DNA from: Streptomyces naganishii JCM 4654 | GTDB lineage: Bacteria; Actinomycetota; Actinomycetes; Streptomycetales; Streptomycetaceae | DNA length: 64,000 bases | Assembly (NCBI RefSeq): GCF_014650575.1 | Contig: NZ_BMVF01000006.1 | Location: forward strand, 248,001-312,000 | Direction of reading: 5' to 3' | Shown here: positions 42,129 through 50,516 of the stretch, piece after piece | How positions within the stretch are numbered: the stretch's first letter is position 1 | How the letters are laid out: every line of letters starts with the position of its first letter | Made by a program: the position numbers and the translations under genes | The notes under the pieces: generated by a model | What the model was told of the DNA's origin: nothing | Seen by the model: the letters and a program-made list of their open reading frames with translations, nothing else | Database searches by the model: none

Positions 42129-44680
42129 CCACCACCCACGAGACCGCGCAGCCCCAGGGCCGCGTGCTCTCCGTCACCGACCTCTCCCTCGTGGTCCTGG
42201 TCGGGGCCTCCGGTTCGGGCAAGTCCACCTTCGCCCGGCGCCACTTCAAGCCGACCGAGGTCCTCTCCTCCGACTTCTGCCGCGGCCTGGTCAGCGACGA
42301 CGAGAACGACCAGAGCGCCACGCGCGACGCCTTCGACGTCCTGCACTACATCGCCGGCAAGCGGCTCGCGGCCGGCCGCCGCACGGTCGTGGACGCCACC
42401 AGCGTGCAGCAGGACGCCCGCAGGCAGCTGATCGACCTGGCGAGGAAGCACGACGTGCTGCCGATAGCCGTCGTGCTCGACGTGCCCGAGGAGGTGTGCG
42501 CCGAGCGCAACGCGGCCCGCACCGACCGGGCCGACATGCCGCGCCGGGTGATCCAGCGGCACATCCGCGAACTGCGCCGCTCCCTGCGCCACTTGGAACG
42601 CGAGGGCTTCCGCAAGGTGCACGTCCTGCGCGGCGTCGAGGAGATCGACGGCGCCACGGTCGTCACCGAGAAGCGCTTCAACGACCTCACCCACCTCACC
42701 GGCCCGTTCGACATCATCGGCGACGTCCACGGCTGCGCCGCCGAACTGGAGGCGCTGCTCGGCAAGCTGGGCTACACCGACGGCGTCCACCCCGAGGGCC
42801 GTACGGCGGTCTTCGTCGGCGACCTGGTCGACCGGGGCCCGGACAGCCCGGGCGTGCTGCGCCGCGTGATGGGCATGGTCAGGTCGGGGCACGCGCTGTG
42901 CGTGCCGGGCAACCACGAGAACAAGTACGGCCGCCACCTCAAGGGCCGCAAGGTCCGGCTCACCCACGGACTGGCCGAGACCGTCGCGCAGATGGAGGGC
43001 GAGAGCGAGGACTTCCGGCGCGAGGTGGGGGAGTTCATCGACGGGCTGGTCAGCCACTACGTCCTCGACGGCGGCCGGCTGGTCGTTTGCCACGCGGGCC
43101 TGCCGGAGAAGTACCACGGCCGCACCTCCGGACGGGTGCGCTCGCACGCGCTCTACGGCGACACCACCGGGGAGACGGACGAGTTCGGCCTGCCGGTGCG
43201 CTACCCGTGGGCCGAGGACTACCGCGGCCGGGCGGCCGTGGTCTACGGGCACACCCCGGTGCCGGAGGCCGCCTGGCTCAACAACACCATCTGCCTGGAC
43301 ACCGGCGCGGTGTTCGGCGGCAAGCTGACCGCGCTGCGCTGGCCGGAGCGCGAACTGGTCGACGTACCGGCCCAGAAGGTCTGGTACGAGCCGGCCAGGC
43401 CGCTGCGCACCGAGGCGCCCGGCGGGCACGACGGCCGCCCGCTGGACCTCGGTGACGTGCACGGCCGCAGAGTGGTGGAGACCCGGCACGCCGGCCGGGT
43501 GGCGGTGCGCGAGGAGAACGCGGCCGCGGCCCTCGAGGTCATGAGCCGCTTCGCCGTCGACCCGCGCCTGCTGCCGTACCTGCCGCCGACGATGGCGCCG
43601 GCCGCGACCTCGGAGATCGAGGGCTACCTGGAGCACCCGGAGGAGGCGTTCGCGCAGTACCGCGAGGACGGCGTCGCGCGGGTGGTGTGCGAGGAGAAGC
43701 ACATGGGCTCGCGGGCGGTGGCCCTGGTGTGCCGGGACGCGGAGGCGGCGCGCGCACGCTTCGGCGTCGACGGCCCCACCGGCTCCCTCTGCACCCGTAC
43801 CGGCCGCCCCTTCTTCGACGACCCGGCGGTCACGGAGGAGATCCTCGCCCGGCTGCGCACGGCCGTCGGCGAGGCCGGGCTGTGGACGGAGTTCGGCACC
43901 GACTGGCTGCTGCTGGACGCCGAGTTGATGCCCTGGTCGCTGAAGGCCGGCGGGCTGCTGCGGTCGCAGTACGCGGCGGTCGGCGCCGCCTCCGGGGCGG
44001 TGTTCCCCGGCGCGCTGGCCGCGCTGGAGGGCGCCGCCGCCCGCGGCGTCGACGTCGGCGGCCTGCTGGAGCGCCAGCGTGAACGCGCCTTCGACGCCGC
44101 CGCGTTCACGGCCGCGTACCGCCGCTACTGCTGGACCACCGAGGGCCTGGACGGGGTGCGCCTCGCGCCGTTCCAGATCCTGGCGGTGCAGGGCCGCAGC
44201 CTGGCCGCCCTGCCCCACGACGAGCAACTCGCGCTGCTCGACCGCCTCGTGGAGCACGACGCGACCGGACTGCTGCAGACCACACGCCGGCTGTACGTCG
44301 ACACCGCCGACCCCGAGTCGGTGCGCGCCGGCGTTGACTGGTGGCTGGAGATGACCGGCCGCGGCGGCGGGGGCATGGTCGTCAAGCCGCTGGGGGCCCT
44401 GGTCCGCGGCGAGCAGGGCAGGCTGGTCCAGCCGGGGATCAAGTGCCGCGGCCGCGAGTACCTGCGGATCATCTACGGCCCCGAGTACACCCGCCCGGAC
44501 AACCTCGCCCGCCTGCGCCGGCGCTTCCTGAACCACAAGCGCTCCCTGGCGATCCGCGAGTACGCCCTGGGCCTGGAGGCCCTCGACCGGCTGGCCGACG
44601 GCGAACCGCTGTGGCGGGTCCACGAGGCGGTCTTCGCCGTCCTGGCCCTGGAATCGGAACCGGTGGACCCGCGGTTGTGA
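42125..44680 (+). CDS. pnkp: Polynucleotide kinase-phosphatase/RNA ligase Pnkp
   Basis: 851 residues from the GTG that overlaps hen1. Three enzymes in one chain: 5'-kinase (P-loop GASGSGKST at 27-35), 2',3'-phosphatase of the calcineurin type (GDVHGC near 200, GDLVDRGPD near 235, GNHENKYG near 262) and a C-terminal ligase with nucleotidyl-transfer lysine in EEKHMGSRA near residue 524. The length matches Clostridium thermocellum Pnkp (about 870). With Hen1 it heals and seals ribotoxin-cut tRNAs. The long upstream reading frame in this phase is not coding. Confidence 0.94.
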   Translation: MTTTHETAQPQGRVLSVTDLSLVVLVGASGSGKSTFARRHFKPTEVLSSDFCRGLVSDDENDQSATRDAFDVLHYIAGKRLAAGRRTVVDATSVQQDARRQLIDLARKHDVLPIAVVLDVPEEVCAERNAARTDRADMPRRVIQRHIRELRRSLRHLEREGFRKVHVLRGVEEIDGATVVTEKRFNDLTHLTGPFDIIGDVHGCAAELEALLGKLGYTDGVHPEGRTAVFVGDLVDRGPDSPGVLRRVMGMVRSGHALCVPGNHENKYGRHLKGRKVRLTHGLAETVAQMEGESEDFRREVGEFIDGLVSHYVLDGGRLVVCHAGLPEKYHGRTSGRVRSHALYGDTTGETDEFGLPVRYPWAEDYRGRAAVVYGHTPVPEAAWLNNTICLDTGAVFGGKLTALRWPERELVDVPAQKVWYEPARPLRTEAPGGHDGRPLDLGDVHGRRVVETRHAGRVAVREENAAAALEVMSRFAVDPRLLPYLPPTMAPAATSEIEGYLEHPEEAFAQYREDGVARVVCEEKHMGSRAVALVCRDAEAARARFGVDGPTGSLCTRTGRPFFDDPAVTEEILARLRTAVGEAGLWTEFGTDWLLLDAELMPWSLKAGGLLRSQYAAVGAASGAVFPGALAALEGAAARGVDVGGLLERQRERAFDAAAFTAAYRRYCWTTEGLDGVRLAPFQILAVQGRSLAALPHDEQLALLDRLVEHDATGLLQTTRRLYVDTADPESVRAGVDWWLEMTGRGGGGMVVKPLGALVRGEQGRLVQPGIKCRGREYLRIIYGPEYTRPDNLARLRRRFLNHKRSLAIREYALGLEALDRLADGEPLWRVHEAVFAVLALESEPVDPRL

Positions 44681-44684
44681 ACCG

Positions 44685-44722
44685 CCGGGCCCGCGGCGCC
44701 GCCTCCGGTGCCGCGGGCCCGG
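44685..44722 (+). terminator. Terminator of the hen1-pnkp operon
   Basis: Perfect 13-bp inverted repeat (ccgggcccgcggc / gccgcgggcccgg), loop 12 nt, 5 bp after the pnkp stop. Very stable hairpin; no T-run. Confidence 0.75.
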
Positions 44723-44835
44723 CCGGGGGCGGGGGGCACGGCCCCGTCCCCTTGTCGTCAAGAGGACGAAAACAAGAAAGGGCGGAAACGAACAAGCGGA
44801 GGGTGAAGACGGTCCGCGATGGTCAGGATGGAGAC

Positions 44836-46065
44836 ATGGGATTCCATGTCGACTCCGAGGCCGGGCGGCTGCGCCGCGTCATCCTGCACCGGCCCGATCT
44901 CGAGCTCAAAAGGCTCACCCCCAGCAACAAGGACGCCCTCCTGTTCGACGACGTGCTGTGGGTGCGCCGGGCGCGCGCCGAGCACGACGGGTTCGCCGAC
45001 GTGCTGCGCGACCGCGGGGTCGCCGTGCACCTCTTCGGCGACCTGCTGACCGAGACGATGGAGATCCCGTCGGCGCGGTCCCTCGTCCTGGACCGCGTCT
45101 TCGACGAGAAGGAGTACGGCCCGCTCGCCACCGACCACCTCCGTGCCGCCTTCGAGACCCTGAGCGCGGCCGACCTGGCCGAGGCCCTGGTCGGCGGCAT
45201 GACCAAGCGCGAGTTCCTCCAGGGGTACGCCGAGCCCACGTCCGTGCGCTTCCACGTCATGGACCTCGACGACTTCCTGCTCGGCCCGCTGCCCAACCAC
45301 CTCTTCACCCGCGACACCTCCGCCTGGATATACGACGGGGTCTCCATCAACGCGATGCGCTGGCCCGCGCGGCAGCGCGAGACCGTGCACTTCGAGGCCA
45401 TCTACCGCTACCACCCGCTCTTCCGCGGCCAGGGCTTCCACGTCTGGTCCGAGGGCCAGGCCGACTACCCCTCCACCATCGAGGGCGGCGACGTGCTGGT
45501 CATCGGCAACGGCGCGGTGCTCATCGGCATGAGCGAGCGCACCACCCCCCAGGCCGTCGAGATGCTCGCCCACAAGCTGTTCGCCGCCGGTTCGGCGCGC
45601 ACGATCGTCGCGCTCGACATGCCGAAGCGGCGCGCGTTCATGCACCTCGACACCGTGATGACCATGGTCGACGGCGACACCTTCACCCAGTACGCCGGGC
45701 TCGGCATGCTCCGCTCCTACACCATCGAACCCGGCGGGGGCGACAAGGAGCTCAAGGTCACCGACCACCCGCCGGAGCACATGCACCGCGCGATCGCCGC
45801 CGCCCTGGGCCTGGACGAGATCCGCGTGCTGACCGCCACCCAGGACGTGCACGCGGCCGAGCGCGAGCAGTGGGACGACGGCTGCAACGTCCTCGCCGTC
45901 GAGCCGGGCGTCGTCGTCGCCTACGAGCGCAACTCCACCACCAACACCCACCTGCGCAAACAGGGCATCGAGGTGATCGAGATCCCCGGCAGCGAACTGG
46001 GCCGCGGCAGGGGCGGCCCCCGCTGCATGAGCTGCCCGGTGGAGCGGGACGCCGTAGGGCGGTGA
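44836..46065 (+). CDS. arcA: Arginine deiminase
   Basis: 409 residues. The N-terminal [42 protein letters not shown] and IEGGDV motifs and the C-terminal catalytic cysteine in [13 protein letters not shown] are those of ArcA. It converts arginine to citrulline and ammonia, step one of the ADI pathway. The ornithine carbamoyltransferase and an APC permease follow on the same strand; carbamate kinase is not in the window, so ATP recovery would need a gene elsewhere. ATG at 44836 has a ggag site. Confidence 0.94.
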   Translation: MGFHVDSEAGRLRRVILHRPDLELKRLTPSNKDALLFDDVLWVRRARAEHDGFADVLRDRGVAVHLFGDLLTETMEIPSARSLVLDRVFDEKEYGPLATDHLRAAFETLSAADLAEALVGGMTKREFLQGYAEPTSVRFHVMDLDDFLLGPLPNHLFTRDTSAWIYDGVSINAMRWPARQRETVHFEAIYRYHPLFRGQGFHVWSEGQADYPSTIEGGDVLVIGNGAVLIGMSERTTPQAVEMLAHKLFAAGSARTIVALDMPKRRAFMHLDTVMTMVDGDTFTQYAGLGMLRSYTIEPGGGDKELKVTDHPPEHMHRAIAAALGLDEIRVLTATQDVHAAEREQWDDGCNVLAVEPGVVVAYERNSTTNTHLRKQGIEVIEIPGSELGRGRGGPRCMSCPVERDAVGR

Positions 46066-46150
46066 GCCGGTGGCTCCGGGGCGGCGCACCGGGGGGCGAA
46101 CCGGTGGCTCCCGGGCGGTGCGCCGCGGACCGAACCGGCGATCGCATACT

Positions 46151-46173
46151 AATTCTAGGAGTCGTATAGAATT
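46151..46173. promoter_or_regulatory. AT-rich inverted repeat upstream of ornithine carbamoyltransferase
   Basis: AATTCTA (46151-46157) and TAGAATT (46167-46173) with a 9-nt spacer, in a gap otherwise rich in G and C, 49 bp before the start. Spacing of 16 bp between arm centres suits an ArgR or CRP/FNR-type dimer. The function is inferred from position only. Confidence 0.55.
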
Positions 46174-46221
46174 CCAACGTCACCGAGTCCCAGTCCGTCC
46201 CCCGACCGTTGGAGCGCCCTC

Positions 46222-47229
46222 ATGGCGACAGTCCCGACCGCCCTCGCCGGCCGCCACTTCCTCAAGGAGCTGGACTTCACCGAGGAGGAGTTCCGCGGGC
46301 TGGTCGAGCTGGCCGCCGAGCTGAAGGCCGCCAAGAAGGCCGGGACCGAGACGCGGTACCTGACCGGCAGGAACATCGCGCTGATCTTCGAGAAGACCTC
46401 GACCCGCACCCGCTGCGCGTTCGAGGTCGCCGCCGCCGACCAGGGCGCCTCGACGACGTACCTCGACCCCTCGGGCTCGCAGATCGGGCACAAGGAGTCG
46501 GTGCGGGACACCGCCCGCGTGCTGGGCCGCATGTTCGACGCGATCGAGTACCGGGGCGACAGCCAGGCCGCCGTCGAGGAGCTGGCCGCGCACGCCGGCG
46601 TCCCCGTCTACAACGGCCTGACCGACGACTGGCACCCCACCCAGATGCTCGCCGACGTGCTCACCATGACCGAGCACGGCGACAGGCCGCTGAACGAGAC
46701 CGCCTTCGCCTACCTCGGCGACGCCCGCTTCAACATGGGCAACTCCTACCTCGTCACCGGCGCCCTGCTCGGCATGGACGTGCGCCTGGTCGCGCCCAAG
46801 ACCTACTGGCCCGCCCAGGAGATCGTCGACCGGGCGCGCGAGCTCGCCGCCGCGAGCGGCGCGCGCGTCACCCTCACCGAGTCCCTCGAGGAGGGCGTGC
46901 GCGGCGCCGGCTTCGTCGCCACCGACGTCTGGGTCTCCATGGGCGAGCCCAAGGAGGTGTGGGACGAGCGCATCGACGCCCTCGCCCCGTACGCCGTGAC
47001 CATGGACGTGCTGCGCGCCACCGGCAACCCGGACGTGAAGTTCCTGCACTGCCTGCCGGCCTTCCACGACCTCGGCACCAAGGTCGGCCGCGAGATCCTC
47101 GAACGGCACGGCCTGACCTCCCTGGAGGTGACCGACGAGGTCTTCGAGTCGGAGCACTCGGTCGTCTTCGACGAGGCCGAGAACCGGCTGCACACCATCA
47201 AGGCGATCATGGTCGCCACGCTCGCCTGA
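46222..47229 (+). CDS. argF: Ornithine carbamoyltransferase
   Basis: 335 residues. [10 protein letters not shown] carries the carbamoyl-phosphate-binding [16 protein letters not shown] the catalytic Cys loop, and the SMG segment (WVSMGEP) binds ornithine. Its place behind arginine deiminase suggests the catabolic (arcB) form, which splits citrulline to ornithine and carbamoyl phosphate. The same fold serves biosynthesis, and the sequence cannot separate the two. An AT-rich palindrome sits in its upstream region, so it probably has its own promoter. Confidence 0.93.
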   Translation: MATVPTALAGRHFLKELDFTEEEFRGLVELAAELKAAKKAGTETRYLTGRNIALIFEKTSTRTRCAFEVAAADQGASTTYLDPSGSQIGHKESVRDTARVLGRMFDAIEYRGDSQAAVEELAAHAGVPVYNGLTDDWHPTQMLADVLTMTEHGDRPLNETAFAYLGDARFNMGNSYLVTGALLGMDVRLVAPKTYWPAQEIVDRARELAAASGARVTLTESLEEGVRGAGFVATDVWVSMGEPKEVWDERIDALAPYAVTMDVLRATGNPDVKFLHCLPAFHDLGTKVGREILERHGLTSLEVTDEVFESEHSVVFDEAENRLHTIKAIMVATLA

Positions 47230-47345
47230 CTCCGTACCCCTCCACCGCGTATCCTGGCCGACGGCCCCGGAACCACCCATTCCGCCGCCGTCTCGCGACC
47301 CACCCCGTCGCAACCGCACCACCCGAGAAACGAGCACCACCCCGC

Positions 47346-48893
47346 ATGCCCGCTCCCCGCATCAAGTCCCCACGCCTGCTGCTGGCCGAATCCGGCGCCG
47401 ACCGCGCGGGCCACGGCCTCAAGCGCACGATGGGCCTGTTCCAGCTGGTCTGCTTCGGCGTCGGCGCGATCGTCGGCACTGGCATCTTCGTCGGACTGTC
47501 CGACTCGGTCGCCCAGGCCGGCCCGGCCGTCGTCGTCTCCTTCGTACTCGCCGCGATCACCTGCGTGCTCACCGCCTTCGCCTTCGCGGAGCTGGGGGGC
47601 GCGATACCGGTCTCCGGCTCCTCGTACTCCTTCGCCTACGCCGGGCTCGGCGAGACCACGGCCTTCCTGGTCGGCTGGTGCCTGCTGCTGGAGTACGGCG
47701 TGTCCGTCTCGGCGGTCGCGGTCGGCTGGAGCCAGTACGTCAACGAACTGCTGCACAGTCTCACCGGCCTCCAGCTCCCGGCCGCCCTGTCCGCGGGCCC
47801 CGGCGACGGCGGGATGGTCAACCTCCCCGCCGTCGTCGTCATCGCCCTGGCCTCGCTGCTGCTGGTGCGCGGGGTGCGCGAGAGCGCCCGCGCGACGGCC
47901 GCGATGGCGGTTCTCAAGCTCGCCGTCCTCGTGGCCTTCTGCGCCATCGGCTTCACCGCCTTCAAGCACGGCCACCTCACGCCGTTCTCCCCGGCCGGCC
48001 TCGGCGGCATCGGCGCGGGCACCACGGCCGCGTTCTTCTCCTACATCGGCTTCGACGCGATCACCACCGCCGGCGAGGAGGCGAAGAACCCGCGCCGGGA
48101 CATCCCCGTGGCCATCCTCGTCTGCATCGGCCTGGTCACCCTGCTGTACTGCGCGGTCGCGCTCGCCGCGATCGGCGCCATCGGCGGCAAGGAGGTCGCG
48201 GGCCGGCCCGCCGCGCTGTCCTACGTCGTCAACGCGGTGACCGGCTCCTCCGTCGGCGGCGCGGTCATCGCCTTCGGCGCGGTCGTCGCCATCGCGTCCG
48301 TGGTGCTCGCCGTGATGTACGGCCAGACCCGCATCCTGATGTCGATGTCCCGCGACGGGCTCGTCCCGCGCGTCTTCGAGAAGGTCTCCCCGAAGACCTC
48401 GACGCCGGTCGCGGGCACCCTGATCGTCGGCGCCGTCTTCGCGCTCCCCGCGGCCTTCGCCTCGCTGGACGCCGTGGTCAACCTGTGCACCATCGGCACG
48501 CTGGCCACCATGGCCGCCGTCAACGTCGCCGTGATCGCCCTGCGCCGCCGCGAGCCCGGCCTCGGCCGCAGCTTCCGGGTGCCGCTGTACCCGCTGGTCC
48601 CGCTGCTCGGCGTCGCCTGCTGCCTGTACCTGATGTACGAGACGGGCCGGCAGACCTGGATCCAGTTCGCGGCCTTCCTCGCGGCCGGCCTGCTGCTCTA
48701 CGTCCTCTACGGGCGCCGCAACTCCCGCCTCGCGGCCCGCGCCGGCGCGGTCACCGAGGCCGCCGGGCCCACCGCGTCCGTCGCGGTCACCGAGGCAGCC
48801 GGGTCCACCGCGCCCGTCGCGGTCACCGTGCCGGGCCTGGCCGGGGAGCCGCTCACGCCGGATGCAGCCGGGGCGCGACCGCCGACAGCCTGA
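47346..48893 (+). CDS. APC-family amino acid permease
   Basis: 515 residues with about 12 membrane spans. GLFQLVCFGVGAIVGTGIFV is the TM1 signature of APC transporters; SYIGFDAITTAGEEAKNPRRDIP is the TM6-loop consensus of cationic amino acid transporters (CAT/YfnA-like). The tail is Ala/Val-rich and its last 41 bp overlap the convergent HATPase gene. Next to arcA/argF it may import arginine or exchange it with ornithine; family members also carry other amino acids. Confidence 0.87.
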   Translation: MPAPRIKSPRLLLAESGADRAGHGLKRTMGLFQLVCFGVGAIVGTGIFVGLSDSVAQAGPAVVVSFVLAAITCVLTAFAFAELGGAIPVSGSSYSFAYAGLGETTAFLVGWCLLLEYGVSVSAVAVGWSQYVNELLHSLTGLQLPAALSAGPGDGGMVNLPAVVVIALASLLLVRGVRESARATAAMAVLKLAVLVAFCAIGFTAFKHGHLTPFSPAGLGGIGAGTTAAFFSYIGFDAITTAGEEAKNPRRDIPVAILVCIGLVTLLYCAVALAAIGAIGGKEVAGRPAALSYVVNAVTGSSVGGAVIAFGAVVAIASVVLAVMYGQTRILMSMSRDGLVPRVFEKVSPKTSTPVAGTLIVGAVFALPAAFASLDAVVNLCTIGTLATMAAVNVAVIALRRREPGLGRSFRVPLYPLVPLLGVACCLYLMYETGRQTWIQFAAFLAAGLLLYVLYGRRNSRLAARAGAVTEAAGPTASVAVTEAAGSTAPVAVTVPGLAGEPLTPDAAGARPPTA

Positions 48894-49326
48894 ACCACAC
48901 CGCCTTGCCCGACTCGGTCGGGCGGTGCCCGCAGGAGGAGCTGAGGGCGCGGATCAGCAGCAGCCCGCGCCCGTGCTCCTGCCAGGGGTCCGGGGCGGTC
49001 AGCCCCGGCCGGGTCAGCGCGCCGGGCGCGAAGGGGTCGGGATCGTGCACCTCGACCTGGCAGCCGCCCGGCAGCAGCTGCACGACCAGCTCTATCGGCC
49101 CCGCGTCCGCGGTGTGCTCCACCGCGTTGGCCACCAGCTCCGCCGTGAGCAGCTCGGCCGTGTCACTGTCGGCCGGGTGCTCAAGGCCGGCCAGCGCCGT
49201 ACGCACCAGGGCGCGGGCCACCGGCACGGCGGCCGCCGTGTGCGGCAGCGCGACGCGCCAGGAGGCGGAGGGGGCTTCGTGCAAGGTGTGTCCGTTCATG
49301 GCGCAGGGCGTCCCAGTGGTGGCCAT
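48853..49326 (-). CDS. Anti-sigma-factor-like ATP-binding protein (HATPase, RsbW type)
   Basis: 157 residues. TAELVANAVEHT is the N box with the Mg-binding Asn; DPWQEHGRGLLLIRALS has the G box. Single-domain HATPase_c_2 proteins are abundant in Streptomyces and may act as anti-sigma factors or serine kinases, usually with a partner encoded elsewhere. No anti-anti-sigma gene is adjacent. ATG 49326 is used; ATG 49299 also possible. The 3' end overlaps the permease. Confidence 0.83.
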   Translation of the reverse strand: MATTGTPCAMNGHTLHEAPSASWRVALPHTAAAVPVARALVRTALAGLEHPADSDTAELLTAELVANAVEHTADAGPIELVVQLLPGGCQVEVHDPDPFAPGALTRPGLTAPDPWQEHGRGLLLIRALSSSCGHRPTESGKAVWFRLSAVAPRLHPA

Positions 49327-49552
49327 CAGGCTGTCCTGCTTTCGGTCTCAGGAATGGTACGGGTGCCGTTCCCCGAGGGATTCGGCGGCCTCCGCCCGCG
49401 GCCACCCGGGCCCCGGCGGGGGAGGGTCTACCCGGGGAAACGGCGCCTTTCCCCTGTCCGCTCCGCTCGTTACGGCGCTATTGACGAGCCGTGACGAAGC
49501 GACGGGCACCGGCGGGTACCGGCCACATTGTCACGACCGCTATCGCGTACTC

Positions 49553-49582
49553 ATGACGACAGTCACGAACAGGTGATAGCTT
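49553..49582 (+). promoter_or_regulatory. Promoter with 12-bp operator candidate, catabolic operon 1
   Basis: -35 ATGACG (49553-49558), 18-bp spacer, -10 TAGCTT (49577-49582). The -35 lies inside TGACGACAGTCA (49554-49565), also found in the other promoter region of the pathway at 55410. About 100 bp before the enoyl-CoA hydratase gene. Confidence 0.6.
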
Positions 49583-49591
49583 CGGAAGCAG

Positions 49592-49605
49592 TGCAGTGCA
49601 CTGCA
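49592..49605. promoter_or_regulatory. Palindrome TGCAGTGCACTGCA near the start point
   Basis: Perfect 14-bp palindrome beginning 10 bp after the -10 box, so close to the expected +1. It fits a repressor operator. It is absent from the divergent promoter region at 55395. Confidence 0.55.
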
Positions 49606-49681
49606 GAGTCGGCCGACGGGTCGGAGCCCGGCGGGCCGGCGAGGCACCGGCAGAGGCAGTCCCCCGAGGAGGCCGTACGTC

Positions 49682-50509
49682 ATGAGTCCCTTCACCGGCT
49701 CCGCCGCCCGCACCTCCCCCTGGCGGCACCTGCGCGTCGACCTCGACGACGGTGTCGCCACCGTCACCCTCGCCCGGCCCGACAAGCTCAACGCGCTCAC
49801 CTTCGGCGCCTACGCCGACCTGCGCGACCTGCTCGCCGAGCTGTCCCGCGAACGGGCCGTGCGCGCGCTGGTGCTGGCCGGCGAGGGCCGCGGCTTCTGC
49901 TCGGGCGGCGACGTCGACGAGATCATCGGCGCCACCCTGGGCATGGACACCGCCGAGCTGCTGGACTTCAACCGGATGACCGGCCAGGTCGTCAGGGCCG
50001 TACGCGAGTGCCCCTTCCCGGTGATCGCCGCGGTGCACGGGGTGGCCGCGGGCGCCGGGGCCGTGCTCGCGCTCGCCGCCGACTTCCGGGTGGCGGACCC
50101 CAGCGCCCGCTTCGCGTTCCTCTTCACCCGGGTCGGCCTGTCCGGCGGCGACATGGGCGCCGCCTATCTGCTGCCCCGGGTGGTCGGCCTCGGCCACGCC
50201 ACCCGGCTGCTGATGCTGGGCGAGCCGGTGCGCGCGCCCGAGGCCGAGCGGATCGGCCTGATCAGCGTGCTCACCGACGAGGGCCGCGCCGACGAGGCCG
50301 CCCGGGACCTGGCCCGCCGCCTGGCCGACGGCCCAGCCCTCGCGCACGCCCAGACCAAGGCCCTGCTCACCGCCGAGCTGGACATGCCCCTGTCCGCGGC
50401 CGTCGAACTCGACGCCGCCACACAGGCGTTGCTGATGAACGGCGCGGACTACGCCGAGTTCCACGCGGCCTTCACCGAGAAGCGCCCGCCGAAGTGGCAG
50501 GGGAGGTGA
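49682..50509 (+). CDS. Enoyl-CoA hydratase family protein
   Basis: 275 residues with the crotonase fold: ARPDKLNALTFGAYADL, oxyanion-hole LAGEGRGFCSGGDVDEI and HGVAAGAGAVLALAADFR. The acidic residues at the usual catalytic places are partly changed (GLSGGDMGAAYLL in place of G-E-x-x), so the reaction may be ring-opening hydrolysis or C-C bond cleavage and not simple hydration. It is followed after 7 bp by the monooxygenase/reductase fusion, and probably acts downstream in the same pathway. Confidence 0.86.
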   Translation: MSPFTGSAARTSPWRHLRVDLDDGVATVTLARPDKLNALTFGAYADLRDLLAELSRERAVRALVLAGEGRGFCSGGDVDEIIGATLGMDTAELLDFNRMTGQVVRAVRECPFPVIAAVHGVAAGAGAVLALAADFRVADPSARFAFLFTRVGLSGGDMGAAYLLPRVVGLGHATRLLMLGEPVRAPEAERIGLISVLTDEGRADEAARDLARRLADGPALAHAQTKALLTAELDMPLSAAVELDAATQALLMNGADYAEFHAAFTEKRPPKWQGR

Positions 50510-50516
50510 CCTCCCG

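Larger units (their letters stand above)
49327..49681. other. Intergenic region upstream of the enoyl-CoA hydratase gene
   Basis: About 355 bp. Contains the promoter 49553-49582 with the shared 12-mer and a 14-bp palindrome at 49592-49605. Nothing is recognised in the first 200 bp. Confidence 0.6.

Noticed and set aside
49537..49566. Minus-strand promoter toward the HATPase gene at the 49554 12-mer
   Set aside because: The -35 GTGACT is present but the -10 (GATAGC or TAGCGG) is poor and the gene starts over 200 bp away.
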